Positions 37,643 through 46,265 of a DNA stretch of 64,000 bases are shown piece after piece; position 1 is the stretch's first letter; each line of letters starts with the position of its first letter. The stretch is from positions 62,001-126,000 of the forward strand of contig NZ_JAOPHT010000002.1 of the NCBI RefSeq assembly GCF_025515305.1. Direction: 5' to 3'. The DNA is from Roseicyclus sediminis (lineage in GTDB: Bacteria > Pseudomonadota > Alphaproteobacteria > Rhodobacterales > Rhodobacteraceae). The notes below the pieces were generated by a model. The model saw only the letters and a list, made by a program, of their open reading frames with translations, was not told where the DNA came from and searched no databases. Both the position numbers and the translations under genes were made by a program.

Positions 37643-37671
37643 TTTACCCCCTGCTCGGTAATCCTTATATC
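37643..37671 (+). promoter_or_regulatory. Candidate sigma-70 promoter of the DUF59 gene
   Basis: TTTACC, a 17-base spacer and TATATC lie about 50 bp before the start codon, in the only AT-rich patch of the spacer between tpiA and the DUF59 gene. Match and spacing are reasonable but not proven. Confidence 0.4.
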
Positions 37672-37719
37672 TTTGCTCAGATTTCGCCGACGGATACCAG
37701 AAGGCAGAGGACCGGACGC

Positions 37720-38082
37720 ATGGCCGAGAACCCCGAGATGATGGAAGGCGCGCCGCTGATCCGGCCGTCGAGCACCGACCATCCCCTCTACGACACCATC
37801 GTGGAGGCGTGCCGGACGGTCTACGACCCCGAGATCCCGGTGAACATCTTCGACCTCGGGCTGGTCTACACGATCGACATCGCGCCCGACAACGCGGTGA
37901 ACGTCGTGATGACGCTGACCGCGCCGGGCTGCCCCGTCGCCGGAGAGATGCCGGGCTGGGTCGCCGATGCCATCGAACCGCTCGAAGGCGTGAAGCAGGT
38001 CGATGTCGAGATCACCTGGGATCCGCCCTGGGGCATGGACATGATGTCGGACGAGGCGCGCCTCGAGCTTGGCTTCATGTAG
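37720..38082 (+). CDS. DUF59/MIP18 family Fe-S assembly protein (SufT-like)
   Basis: A 120-residue cytosolic protein of the DUF59 (MIP18) family, whose SufT members help mature Fe-S proteins. Diagnostic segments are VYDPEIPVNIFDLGLVY and the LTAPGCPVAGEMPGWV block with its conserved Cys. The first 20 residues are variable. GAGG precedes the ATG at 37720 by about nine bases. The gene is not within a suf operon here, but an A-type Fe-S carrier gene follows 0.9 kb downstream on the same strand, so the two may share a function in cluster delivery. Confidence 0.9.
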   Translation: MAENPEMMEGAPLIRPSSTDHPLYDTIVEACRTVYDPEIPVNIFDLGLVYTIDIAPDNAVNVVMTLTAPGCPVAGEMPGWVADAIEPLEGVKQVDVEITWDPPWGMDMMSDEARLELGFM

Positions 38083-38241
38083 GCCATCGCCTGCGATCCA
38101 ACCTGTTGCGGCCTCTCCCCACCCCAGACACTATCGCCGTCCAACCGACGGAGCGCGCCTTGCCCCCATCCCTGAGATCCGGTGGTGCGCAAGCGCCCCG
38201 AGCGGTCCATCCGGGCTGCGAACGGTCGGGAACGCCGCGCC

Positions 38242-38943
38242 ATGCTTGAGACCTTCGCGGCACTTCTGCTGGCCCATGTCCTTGCCGACTATGTCCTGCA
38301 GACGCGCTGGATCGTCGTGTCCAAGCGTGGCCCGGGTTTCGCCGTGCATATCGGCCTCGTCTTCGTCACCGCCCTGCTTTGCCTCGGGCAGGTCTCCCTG
38401 CCGGTCCTTGTCGTGACGGCGGCGCATCTCGCTATCGATGCCACCAAGACCCTGCTGATGCCCTCGCGGCTCTGGAGCTATCTCGCCGATCAGGCGCTGC
38501 ATCTGATGTCCATCGCGACGGTCGCCGCCCTGTTCCCGGAGGCCTGGGCGCTCGGGGTCTGGGCCGACATGGCGCCGGCCTGGATACCTGCCGCGATCGC
38601 GGGACTGGCCGGACTGATCTTCGCCACGCGCGCAGGCCAGTTCGCCATCGATTATCTCGTGGGCGGGAAGGCCGGCGAGGCGTCCTCCGGGCAGGGGGCG
38701 CAGACCGGCCTCGTCGAACGCGCGCTGGTCTTCATCAGCGTGACGGTCGGTCAGCCCTGGTGGGCCGGCGCGCTCCTTGCGGCCAAGGCCGCCTGGATCG
38801 GCCTGTCCGGCGCGCGCCGTCCGGCGGCGCTCGGCCGGATCGCGACCGGAACGCTGGCAAGCTTCGGTTGGGCGTTCGCCACCGGTCTCGCGACTGCGGC
38901 AATCGTCACGCGTCTTGCCGCCGCCTCCCTTGGCGGCCCTTGA
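38242..38943 (+). CDS. DUF3307 family membrane protein
   Basis: A 233-residue integral membrane protein of the DUF3307 family, function unknown. The N-terminal family block is LLLAHVLADYVLQTRWIV, followed by AAHLAIDATKTLL with conserved His/Asp, and an ADQALHL segment. About six hydrophobic helices are seen. The ATG at 38242 is chosen because family homology starts immediately; an in-frame ATG at 38182 would add a basic stretch with no similarity. Elsewhere DUF3307 genes often stand next to satD, which is absent here. The A-type carrier gene follows by 51 bp. Confidence 0.85.
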   Translation: MLETFAALLLAHVLADYVLQTRWIVVSKRGPGFAVHIGLVFVTALLCLGQVSLPVLVVTAAHLAIDATKTLLMPSRLWSYLADQALHLMSIATVAALFPEAWALGVWADMAPAWIPAAIAGLAGLIFATRAGQFAIDYLVGGKAGEASSGQGAQTGLVERALVFISVTVGQPWWAGALLAAKAAWIGLSGARRPAALGRIATGTLASFGWAFATGLATAAIVTRLAAASLGGP

Positions 38944-38994
38944 GAAAAGGCGGTTTCGCACATACACTCAAGTGGGAGCAGAAAGGACGCATCC

Positions 38995-39381
38995 ATGTTC
39001 GGCATTCCCGGCAAGCAGGCCGTTTCCATCACACCGGCCGCCGCCAGGCAGATCGCGAAGCTGATGGCGCGCGACGGGTCGCAGGGCCTGCGCATCGGCG
39101 TGAAGAAGGGCGGCTGCGCGGGCATGGAATACACCATGGACTACGTGACCGAGGTCGATCCCCATGACGAGATCGTGGAACAGGACGGCGCCCGCGTGAT
39201 GATCGCCCCCATGGCGCAGATGTTCCTGTTCGGCACCGAGATAGATTACGAGGTTTCCCTGCTCGAAGCGGGCTTCAGGTTCCGCAACCCCAACGTCGCG
39301 GATGCCTGCGGCTGCGGCGAGTCGATCAAGTTCAAGGATGTCGAGGAACTCGAGGCCGAGCAGGCCGCCGCGCGCGGCTGA
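38995..39381 (+). CDS. A-type iron-sulfur carrier (HesB/IscA/SufA family)
   Basis: A 128-residue protein that accepts Fe-S clusters from a scaffold and passes them to apo-enzymes. The three invariant cysteines are present: Cys41 in KGGCAGMEY, and Cys105 and Cys107 in ACGCGES. AAAGGA lies seven bases before the ATG. The C-terminus is extended by an acidic EELEAEQAAARG tail. Its TGA is followed after one base by the ATG of the TfoX-like gene, so the two are translationally coupled. The DUF59 gene upstream points to a small Fe-S maturation cluster. Confidence 0.93.
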   Translation: MFGIPGKQAVSITPAAARQIAKLMARDGSQGLRIGVKKGGCAGMEYTMDYVTEVDPHDEIVEQDGARVMIAPMAQMFLFGTEIDYEVSLLEAGFRFRNPNVADACGCGESIKFKDVEELEAEQAAARG

Positions 39382-39382
39382 G

Positions 39383-39706
39383 ATGGCCGTCTCGCAGGGC
39401 GATATCGACCGTGCGGTCGAGTTGTTCTCGGGCCTTGGTGACATCGCCACGCGCAAGATGATGGGCGGTCTCTGCCTTTATCACGAGGGCACGATCTTCG
39501 CGATCCTGATGTCCGACGGCGCGCTGCTTCTGAAGGGCGCCGGGGATTTCATCGACGAACTCGAGGCTGCGGGATGCACCCGCTGGACCTATTCCCGCGA
39601 GGGGGGCAAGCCGACCGCTATGCCCTACTGGTCCATGCCCGATGCCGCTTTCGACGATCCCGACCTCGCCTGCGACTGGGCGCGAAGGGCGCTGGCGCAT
39701 CTCTGA
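39383..39706 (+). CDS. TfoX N-terminal domain protein
   Basis: A 107-residue protein made only of the TfoX N-terminal domain. The core RAVELFSGLGDIATRKMMGGLCLYHEGTIFAIL is the typical start, followed by LLLKG and a PYWSMPDAAFDD region. The C-terminal DNA-interaction-like domain of full-length TfoX/Sxy competence regulators is missing, which is common for such short proteins in alphaproteobacteria; its role is unknown. The start codon lies one base after the A-type carrier stop (TGA-G-ATG). Confidence 0.85.
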   Translation: MAVSQGDIDRAVELFSGLGDIATRKMMGGLCLYHEGTIFAILMSDGALLLKGAGDFIDELEAAGCTRWTYSREGGKPTAMPYWSMPDAAFDDPDLACDWARRALAHL

Positions 39707-39751
39707 GGCGCGGGACTTGTCCCGCCGCGCGAAACGCGCGACAGGGGTGCC

Positions 39752-40882
39752 ATGGCTGACCGTTTTTCCTTCTCTCTCAAGGCCACCTCCGGCAAGGCGC
39801 GCGCAGGCGTCATCTCGACCCCGCGCGGCGAGATCCGCACGCCCGCCTTCATGCCGGTGGGGACGGCCGCCACCGTCAAAGCGATGCTGCCCGAAAGCGT
39901 CGCGGCCACCGGCGCCGACATCCTGCTCGGCAATACCTATCACCTGATGCTGCGCCCCACGGCCGAGCGCATCGCGCGGCTGGGCGGCCTGCACCGCTTC
40001 ATGAACTGGGAAAAGCCGATCCTCACCGACTCGGGCGGTTTCCAGGTGATGAGTCTCGCGGACCTCAGGAAGCTGAGCGAGGAGGGGGTCCAGTTCCGCT
40101 CCCACATCGACGGATCGCGGCACATGCTGAGCCCGGAGCGGTCGATGGAGATCCAGAAGCTTCTCGGCTCGGACATCGTGATGTGCTTCGACGAATGTCC
40201 CGCGCTGCCTGCCACCGATGACGAGGTGGCCCGTGCCACGCGGCTTTCCATGCGGTGGGCGGAGCGGTCGAAGGCGGCCTTCGGGGATCGGCCGGGGCAC
40301 GCGCTCTTCGGGATCCAGCAAGGTGGCGTGACGCGCGAGCTTCGCGAGGAAAGCGCCGAAAAACTCAGGGAAATCGGGTTCGACGGCTACGCGGTCGGCG
40401 GCCTTGCCGTGGGCGAGGGGCAGGAGGCCATGTTCGGCGTTCTCGACTATGCGCCCGATATGCTGCCGCAGGACCGCCCGCGCTACCTGATGGGCGTGGG
40501 CAAGCCCGACGACATCGTGGGTGCCGTGGCACGCGGGATCGACATGATGGATTGCGTCCTGCCTTCGCGTTCGGGGCGGACCGGGCAGGCCTTCACCCGC
40601 CATGGCGTCGTGAACATCAAGAACGCGCGGCATGCGGACGATCCGCGCCCGCTTGACGAGGCGTGCGCCTGTCCCGCCTGCCGTGGATATTCCCGCGCCT
40701 ATCTGCACCACGTCTTCCGCGCGGGCGAGATCATCGCCTCGATGCTCCTGACCTGGCACAACCTGCATTACTACCAGGAATTGATGGCGGGGATGCGCGC
40801 CGCGATCGCCGAGGACCGGTTCGCCGCCTTCGAGGCGGCGTTCCACGCGCGCCGCGCCGAGGGTGATATCCCCCCGCTCTGA
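39752..40882 (+). CDS. tgt: tRNA-guanine transglycosylase
   Basis: Exchanges guanine 34 of Asp, Asn, His and Tyr tRNAs for preQ1, the entry step of queuosine on tRNA. The 376 residues include the catalytic Asp region [11 protein letters not shown], the nucleophile region [13 protein letters not shown], the [11 protein letters not shown] loop, and the zinc site [20 protein letters not shown] precedes the ATG at 39752. With queA at 15041 the window contains two steps of the same pathway, though not in one operon. A GC-rich hairpin follows 47 bp after the stop. Confidence 0.97.
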   Translation: MADRFSFSLKATSGKARAGVISTPRGEIRTPAFMPVGTAATVKAMLPESVAATGADILLGNTYHLMLRPTAERIARLGGLHRFMNWEKPILTDSGGFQVMSLADLRKLSEEGVQFRSHIDGSRHMLSPERSMEIQKLLGSDIVMCFDECPALPATDDEVARATRLSMRWAERSKAAFGDRPGHALFGIQQGGVTRELREESAEKLREIGFDGYAVGGLAVGEGQEAMFGVLDYAPDMLPQDRPRYLMGVGKPDDIVGAVARGIDMMDCVLPSRSGRTGQAFTRHGVVNIKNARHADDPRPLDEACACPACRGYSRAYLHHVFRAGEIIASMLLTWHNLHYYQELMAGMRAAIAEDRFAAFEAAFHARRAEGDIPPL

Positions 40883-41486
40883 CACGCCGCAGCCTCTCCC
40901 GCGTCGACACGCCGCCAGCCAAAAACAATGGCCCGCCGGAGGGTGAAAACCGGCGGGCCTAGTCGAGTGGGAACAGGGGCAGTCCCACCCAAGTTCAGGG
41001 TTTGGTGTCCCGCTGTTAACCTCGCGGTCGGCCGTCGGGATCGTGGATGACTATGCTCCCTTGGACCCGCGGGAAGACAATTCCCCCCGTTTGTTGGTCG
41101 GCCATAAATCCGCCGGACCGGTCCTTCCCCCAGATCGGCCTCCACGCGACGTTGGAGACACCTGAACCATTGCATACGAAAAAGTTGCAGGAAATTGATC
41201 CATGTCAACTTTCCCGCGGATACCGCCGAAATCTGTGGATAGCTCGTGCCGTGAACCTTCGTCGCAGCATGGTGCCGGGTTCGCGGCCGGTTTCGCCATT
41301 GTGGCCGCAGGCCGGGGGATGCAGACTGTTCCCCATTCCGGGCGCATGGGCAGAAGCGGTTGAAACCGACGGGGCCGCGCCCCAGATTCCACTCTCCTGA
41401 CCGGGGAGGGCCAGGAGGCTGCCGCATGACGGGGCCGACGCACCGCGAAAAGGTGGGCCCTTCTGCCAAGAACCGAGGAAGGCAAG
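40883..41486. other. 604-bp non-coding region between tgt and lon
   Basis: No convincing gene on either strand. It starts with a perfect 10-bp hairpin (GGCCCGCCGG 40930-40939 / CCGGCGGGCC 40950-40959) that has a T-rich tail only in the minus direction. Further on, 41040-41250 is less GC-rich than its surroundings and probably holds the lon promoter. Two weak candidates: CTTGGA-N17-CCCCCCGT at 41060-41090, resembling a heat-shock (RpoH) promoter, and TTGGAG-N17-TACGAA at 41152-41180, resembling sigma-70. Either would give lon a leader of 300-400 bases. Confidence 0.5.
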
Positions 41487-43886
41487 ATGCCAGAGCATAA
41501 CGCAACCTATCCTGTCCTGCCGCTGCGCGACATCGTGGTGTTTCCCCACATGATCGTGCCGCTCTTCGTCGGGCGCGAGAAATCCGTTCGCGCGCTGGAA
41601 GAGGTGATGCAGGACGACAAGCAGATCCTCCTGTCGAGCCAGATGGACCCTGCCGTGGACGATCCGACGCCCGACGGCATCTACCGCGCCGGCGTGCTCG
41701 CCAACGTGCTGCAACTGCTCAAGCTCCCCGACGGCACCGTGAAGGTGCTGGTCGAGGGCCGCGCGCGCGTGCAGATCGAGGAATTCACCGCGACCGAGGA
41801 TTTCTTCGAGGCCCGGGTGTCGCCCCTCGCAGAAGAGCCGGGGGACCCCGCGGCGGTTACCGCGCTGACGCGGTCGGTGGCCGAGGAGTTCGAGAAATAT
41901 GCCAAGGTGAAGAAGAACGTCCCCGAGGACGCCCTGACCAGCGTCTCGGAGACGACCGATCCCGCCAAGCTCGCCGACCTCGTCTCGGGGCATCTCGGTA
42001 TCGAGGTGGCACAGAAGCAGGACCTGCTGGAGACGCTCGACGTGGCCGAGCGGCTGGAGAAGGTCTATGGCCTGATGCAGGGCGAAATGTCTGTTCTGCA
42101 GGTCGAGAAGAAGATCAAGACCCGCGTGAAGTCGCAGATGGAGCGCACGCAGCGCGAGTATTATCTCAACGAACAGATGAAGGCGATCCAGCGCGAGCTG
42201 GGCGATGGCGACGAGGGCGGCGAAGTGGCCGAGCTCGAGGAGCGTATCGCCAGGACGAAGCTGTCGAAGGAGGCCCGTGAAAAGGCCGAGGCCGAGATCA
42301 AGAAGCTCAAGTCGATGAGCCCGATGAGCGCCGAGGCGACCGTCGTGCGCAACTACCTCGAGTGGATGCTGTCGATCCCGTGGGGCGTGAAGTCGCGCAC
42401 CAAGAAGGACCTTGGGCGCGCCCAGAAGGTGCTGGATGACGACCACTTCGGGCTTGAGAAGGTCAAGGAACGGATCGTCGAATACCTCGCCGTGCAGCAG
42501 CGTTCGGCCAAGCTGAAGGGGCCGATCCTGTGCCTCGTCGGCCCGCCCGGCGTGGGCAAGACCTCGCTCGGCAAGTCCGTCGCCAAGGCCACGGGGCGCG
42601 AGTTCATTCGCATATCGCTCGGCGGCGTGCGCGACGAGAGCGAGATCCGCGGCCACCGCCGGACCTATATCGGCTCCATGCCCGGCAAGATCATCCAGGC
42701 GCTGAAGAAGGCCAAGACGACGAACCCGCTCATCTTGCTCGACGAGATCGACAAGATGGGACAGGACTTCCGCGGCGATCCGGCCTCGGCGATGCTGGAG
42801 GTTCTGGATCCGGAGCAGAACTCGACCTTCGCCGACCATTACCTCGAGGTGGAATACGACCTCTCGAACGTGATGTTCATCACCACGGCGAACTCCTACA
42901 ACATGCCCGGGCCGCTTCTGGACCGGATGGAGATCATCCCGCTCGCCGGCTACACCGAGGACGAGAAGCGCGAGATCGCGCGGCGGCACCTGCTGCCCAA
43001 GCAGATCAAGAACCACGGTCTGAAGGCGAGGGAATTCGCCGTCACCGATGAGGCGCTGACCGACGTGATCCGCTACTACACCCGCGAGGCCGGTGTCCGG
43101 AACCTCGAGCGTGAACTGGCCAAGCTTTCTCGGAAGGCGCTGACCAAGATCCTCAAGAAGGAGACGGACCACGTCGAGGTGACGCCGGATACTCTCGAGG
43201 ACATGCTGGGCGTGCGCCGCTTCAAGTACGGCCTCGCCGAGAAGGAGGACCAGATCGGCGTCGTCACGGGGCTTGCCTGGACGTCCGTCGGCGGCGACCT
43301 CTTGTCGATCGAGGCGCTGCGTCTGCCGGGCAAGGGCCGGATGAAGACCACGGGCAAGCTCGGCGACGTGATGAAGGAGTCGATCGACGCGGCCGCCTCC
43401 TACGTCCGGTCCATCGCGCCGAAGATCGGGGTGAAACCGCCCCGGATCGACCGCTGGGACATCCACGTGCACGTGCCCGAGGGCGCGACGCCCAAGGACG
43501 GGCCGAGCGCGGGGATCGCGATGGTGACCTCCATCGTCTCGGTCCTGACGCAGATCCCGGTCCGCAAGGACATCGCCATGACGGGCGAGGTCACGCTGCG
43601 CGGAAACGTCCTGCCGATCGGCGGGCTGAAGGAAAAGCTTCTGGCGGCCCTGCGCGGCGGGATCACCACGGTGCTGATCCCGGCAGAGAACGCGAAGGAC
43701 CTGCCCGAGATCCCCGACAACGTGAAGGAGGGGCTGACCATCATCCCCGTCGCGCACGTGTCGGAGGTGCTGGAGAAGGCGCTGGTCCGCGCGCCCGAGC
43801 CGATCGACTGGGACGAGGAGGCCGAGGAGGCCGCCGCGGCGCAGGCGAAGCTCGAAGGCGGCGGGGAGGCAGCGGTCGCGCACTGA
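41487..43886 (+). CDS. lon: ATP-dependent protease La
   Basis: Cytosolic AAA+ protease that degrades misfolded and regulatory proteins. The 799-residue product has the N-terminal substrate domain ([23 protein letters not shown]), the AAA+ core with Walker [10 protein letters not shown], Walker B ILLDEIDK, and the C-terminal protease domain with the catalytic dyad Ser674 (DGPSAGIAM) and Lys717 (GGLKEKLL). The tail is acidic then alanine-rich. AGGAAGG precedes the ATG at 41487. It has a long upstream non-coding region and a strong intrinsic terminator behind, so it is a single-gene unit. Confidence 0.98.
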   Translation: MPEHNATYPVLPLRDIVVFPHMIVPLFVGREKSVRALEEVMQDDKQILLSSQMDPAVDDPTPDGIYRAGVLANVLQLLKLPDGTVKVLVEGRARVQIEEFTATEDFFEARVSPLAEEPGDPAAVTALTRSVAEEFEKYAKVKKNVPEDALTSVSETTDPAKLADLVSGHLGIEVAQKQDLLETLDVAERLEKVYGLMQGEMSVLQVEKKIKTRVKSQMERTQREYYLNEQMKAIQRELGDGDEGGEVAELEERIARTKLSKEAREKAEAEIKKLKSMSPMSAEATVVRNYLEWMLSIPWGVKSRTKKDLGRAQKVLDDDHFGLEKVKERIVEYLAVQQRSAKLKGPILCLVGPPGVGKTSLGKSVAKATGREFIRISLGGVRDESEIRGHRRTYIGSMPGKIIQALKKAKTTNPLILLDEIDKMGQDFRGDPASAMLEVLDPEQNSTFADHYLEVEYDLSNVMFITTANSYNMPGPLLDRMEIIPLAGYTEDEKREIARRHLLPKQIKNHGLKAREFAVTDEALTDVIRYYTREAGVRNLERELAKLSRKALTKILKKETDHVEVTPDTLEDMLGVRRFKYGLAEKEDQIGVVTGLAWTSVGGDLLSIEALRLPGKGRMKTTGKLGDVMKESIDAAASYVRSIAPKIGVKPPRIDRWDIHVHVPEGATPKDGPSAGIAMVTSIVSVLTQIPVRKDIAMTGEVTLRGNVLPIGGLKEKLLAALRGGITTVLIPAENAKDLPEIPDNVKEGLTIIPVAHVSEVLEKALVRAPEPIDWDEEAEEAAAAQAKLEGGGEAAVAH

Positions 43887-43917
43887 GCGCGGTCGCCCAC
43901 CGACCAGTGACATGAAA

Positions 43918-43956
43918 AAGACCCGCCGCGTTCCATCGCGGCGGGTCTTCTTTCTT
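43918..43956 (+). terminator. Intrinsic terminator of lon
   Basis: A perfect 13-pair stem (43918-43930 with 43937-43949, six-base loop) built on GACCCGCCGCG / CGCGGCGGGTC is followed by TTCTTTCTT, 31 bases after the lon stop. Confidence 0.9.
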
Positions 43957-44033
43957 AGCCCATTGGGCCATCCGCGGGCTTGGGTTTCGCGGGCGGCACC
44001 CCCGGGCTGCCGTCATCGAGGCCCTGGGGCCTG

Positions 44034-44219
44034 TCAGTGATGCGTGACTGCCGCCACGAAGATCAGGAACAGGATCGGCACGAGGATCCCGCCGCTGCTT
44101 GCGGCCGTGTCCTCGATGATCACGGCGGGGGTCATGGCGGGTTCGACCATGCCACCGGCATGGGCAGTTCCGGCGACGAGCGCGAGGCTGATCGCGGCGG
44201 CAGAGGCGAGTCTTTTCAT
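44034..44219 (-). CDS. Small secreted or membrane protein (61 residues)
   Basis: A short protein with a signal sequence MKRLASAAAISLALVAGTAHA, a middle segment GGMVEPAMTPAVIIEDTAASSGG and a hydrophobic C-terminus ILVPILFLIFVAAVTHH. I recall similar small Rhodobacteraceae proteins with a GG...VIVEETAASSSGG core and a hydrophobic tail, function unknown and sometimes misnamed. AGGGACC lies before the ATG at 44219. The C-terminal hydrophobic stretch could be a membrane anchor, leaving the acidic/serine segment in the periplasm. It stands alone between the lon terminator and the divergent deacetylase gene. Confidence 0.7.
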   Translation of the reverse strand: MKRLASAAAISLALVAGTAHAGGMVEPAMTPAVIIEDTAASSGGILVPILFLIFVAAVTHH

Positions 44220-44509
44220 GGGTTTGGTCCCTGGCAGCTGGTAAAAAGTTCGTGGCCACCCCGGCACGTGCGGAGGGCGCAGGCCAACTGTCGGAGGTGA
44301 CGCGGGCCCTTTGCAAGCGATGGGCGGAATCTTGCCGGCAACGAGTCACCGAAATGACACTGGTTTGCCGTTCTGCGTGGCCTGCGGACCACGATCGACG
44401 GCTCGCGCCGCTTTTTTCGGGGCCTCTTCTTGATCGGCTCGCGGCAAAACGGAACCTGTGGATAAAATTGACGCAGGCGATTCTCCCGTCGCCGCCAAGA
44501 GAGTTCTTC

Positions 44510-45295
44510 ATGCCGGATCTCAGCCGACGCCATCTGCTTCTGACCGCGACTGCCGCGCTGGCGGCGCCGGCGCTCGTCGGGCGCGCGGAAGCGCAGTCCT
44601 TCGTCGAGGCGGCCTTTCCCGGCCGTGGCTCGATCGACTCGGGCATGCAGGCGACGGTCACCCGGATCTCGACACGCCAGCCGCTGGTTGCATTGACGTT
44701 CGATGACGGGCCGCACCACAGCCTGACGCCGCAGCTGCTCGACCTGCTTGCGGGTTACAACATTCGCGCGACCTTCTACGTGATCGGATCGCGCGTGGCG
44801 CAGCATCCCCAGCTTGCCGCGCGCATCGCCTCCGAAGGGCACGAGATCGGCAACCACACGTGGTCCCACCCGAGCCTTTTCGGCCATTCCGATGCCAGCA
44901 TCCTGAACCAGGTGGACCGGACCAACGAGGCGGTGATGAACGCCGTGGGGCGCATCCCGGTCACGATGCGGCCACCCTATGGCAACCTCTACCCCCAACA
45001 GCGTCTGATGCTGCACGCGGCCCGCGGCATGCCGACCGTCCTGTGGTCGGTCGACCCCGAGGACTGGCGCCGCCCCGGCAGCTCGGTCGTGGCGCAGCGC
45101 ATCGTCAACCGGAGCCATCCGGGCGACGTGGTGCTGGCCCACGACATCCATGGCGCCACGGTCCGGGCGATGCCGGCGACGATCGAGGGGCTGGCCTCGC
45201 GCGGTTTCCGGTTCGTCACGGTGTCGGAACTGATCGGATGGCCGCGCTGGGATAGCCGGCGCATGCGCATCGCGGCGCGGAGCCAGCAAGGCTAG
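44510..45295 (+). CDS. Polysaccharide deacetylase (NodB domain), exported
   Basis: A 261-residue carbohydrate esterase family 4 protein that removes acetyl groups from polysaccharide or peptidoglycan. The N-terminus LSRRHLLLTATAALAAPALVG looks like a twin-arginine signal, although the consensus is imperfect. NodB motifs follow: TFDDGPH (catalytic Asp and metal Asp), HTWSHPSL (metal His pair), RPPYGN, and DVVLAHDIH near the end. The ATG at 44510 has AAGAGAG upstream; the frame is open to 44252 but that part has no similarity. The exported enzyme would act in the periplasm or on the envelope. Confidence 0.88.
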   Translation: MPDLSRRHLLLTATAALAAPALVGRAEAQSFVEAAFPGRGSIDSGMQATVTRISTRQPLVALTFDDGPHHSLTPQLLDLLAGYNIRATFYVIGSRVAQHPQLAARIASEGHEIGNHTWSHPSLFGHSDASILNQVDRTNEAVMNAVGRIPVTMRPPYGNLYPQQRLMLHAARGMPTVLWSVDPEDWRRPGSSVVAQRIVNRSHPGDVVLAHDIHGATVRAMPATIEGLASRGFRFVTVSELIGWPRWDSRRMRIAARSQQG

Positions 45296-45403
45296 GACAG
45301 CCCGCTCAGCCCCCTTACGCAAGAAAGCTGGCCAGTGCGCTGCCGGTCGGTTACGCTGTATCTCAAGCGGAAACAATCAACCGCAGAGGACCAGAGCAGA
45401 AAA

Positions 45404-45964
45404 ATGGCGACATCGACGAAGACTGGCGCGGCGCGCAAATCGACCCCCGCGGGATCCCGGAAGAAGACGACAGGGACGGCCAGGAAGACCGCGGCTTCTA
45501 AACCGGCATCCGCGGCCACTGCGGCCAAGACGGCGAAGGCGCCCGCGACCGGCAAGACCCCCGCGAAGACCACCACGGCGAGGACCGGCAAGGCAACCTC
45601 CGCTTCCGCCGCCGCGAAGGATGCGCCCAAGGCGCCCGCGAAGGCCGTGACGACACCGGCGTCCGGCGCCGACACTGCCGCAGGCCCCGATGTGGCGGTC
45701 GCGGCGACCGCTCCGTCCGCCGAACCGGTGCGCCGCGGCGACCTGCTCGACGCCGTCGCCAAGCGCAGCGCGATGCGGCGCTCGGACCTCAAGCTCGCCA
45801 TGGAACTCGTCCTCGAAGAGGTCGGCCGGATGCTGGAGGACAGCGACGAACTCGTCGTGCCGCCGCTCGGCAAGATCTCGGTCAAGAAGCGGGTTCCCCG
45901 GCCCGGCGGCGACATCCTGACGCTCAAGCTCAAGCGGACCGGAGGCGGCGGTCCGGGCGCCTGA
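45404..45964 (+). CDS. HU-family DNA-binding protein with a long basic Ala/Lys-rich tail
   Basis: A nucleoid protein of 186 residues. Residues 1-105 are a low-complexity tail rich in Lys, Ala, Thr and Pro (TARKTAA, KTPAKTTTARTGKA), like eukaryotic H1 tails. Residues 106-186 are an HU/IHF core: RRGDLLDAVAKRSAMRRSDLKLAMELVLEEVGRML then LVVPPLGKISVKKR. The DNA-intercalating beta arm is much shortened: only VPRPGGDI separates the strands, with no RNP motif. It may therefore coat or bridge DNA rather than bend it as normal HU does. The ATG at 45404 follows GAGCAG. It is followed by tRNA-Val. Confidence 0.82.
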   Translation: MATSTKTGAARKSTPAGSRKKTTGTARKTAASKPASAATAAKTAKAPATGKTPAKTTTARTGKATSASAAAKDAPKAPAKAVTTPASGADTAAGPDVAVAATAPSAEPVRRGDLLDAVAKRSAMRRSDLKLAMELVLEEVGRMLEDSDELVVPPLGKISVKKRVPRPGGDILTLKLKRTGGGGPGA

Positions 45965-46058
45965 GCCCGGCCGGCCGGCCGCACCGGTCGCGCGCCGCAG
46001 GTGCCCGATTGCCCCCTTGCGAACCCATCCGAGGATGGCTAAACCGCCTCCACTCGGC

Positions 46059-46133
46059 GGGTGATTAGCTCAGTGGTAGAGCGCTTCGTTCACATCGAAG
46101 ATGTCGGGGGTTCAAATCCCTCATCACCCACCA
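46059..46133 (+). tRNA. tRNA-Val (CAC)
   Basis: A complete cloverleaf: acceptor GGGTGAT pairs with ATCACCC, D stem GCTC/GAGC, anticodon stem CTTCG/CGAAG with loop TTCACAT (anticodon CAC at 46091-46093, Val), T stem of five pairs (one G-U) with loop TTCAAAT. Discriminator A and CCA (46131-46133) are encoded. Confidence 0.97.
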
Positions 46134-46217
46134 GTTCCCTCCTGATCGCCAACTTTGCCGGGCGCCGTGTCGCCGCGGTGCCGATCCCGCGCACGGGTTG
46201 TGGACGCCGCGTCTGAC

Positions 46218-46228
46218 TTGTCCTACCA
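46218..46228. promoter_or_regulatory. GntR (FCD/FadR-type) operator candidate
   Basis: TTGTCCTACCA matches the FadR-subfamily consensus TnGTnnnACnA at every fixed position. It lies 38 bp before the first carnitine-degradation gene, in the spacer after tRNA-Val. No GntR gene is in the window. Confidence 0.45.
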
Positions 46229-46265
46229 CCTTGGCTCGAGGGCGGAGGACAAGGGAGGGACCGAG

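Noticed and set aside
38182-38241. An upstream in-frame start for the DUF3307 protein
   Set aside because: The added 20 residues are basic and unlike the family, which begins at 38242.
41047-41400. A 117-codon plus-strand frame between tgt and lon
   Set aside because: No recognisable motif, and composition unlike neighbouring coding sequence; more likely untranslated upstream region of lon.
44457-44465. TGTGGATAA, a perfect DnaA-box sequence, with a near match at 41234-41242
   Set aside because: Isolated, no cluster, no AT-rich unwinding region, no dnaA or hemE neighbours; not an origin.
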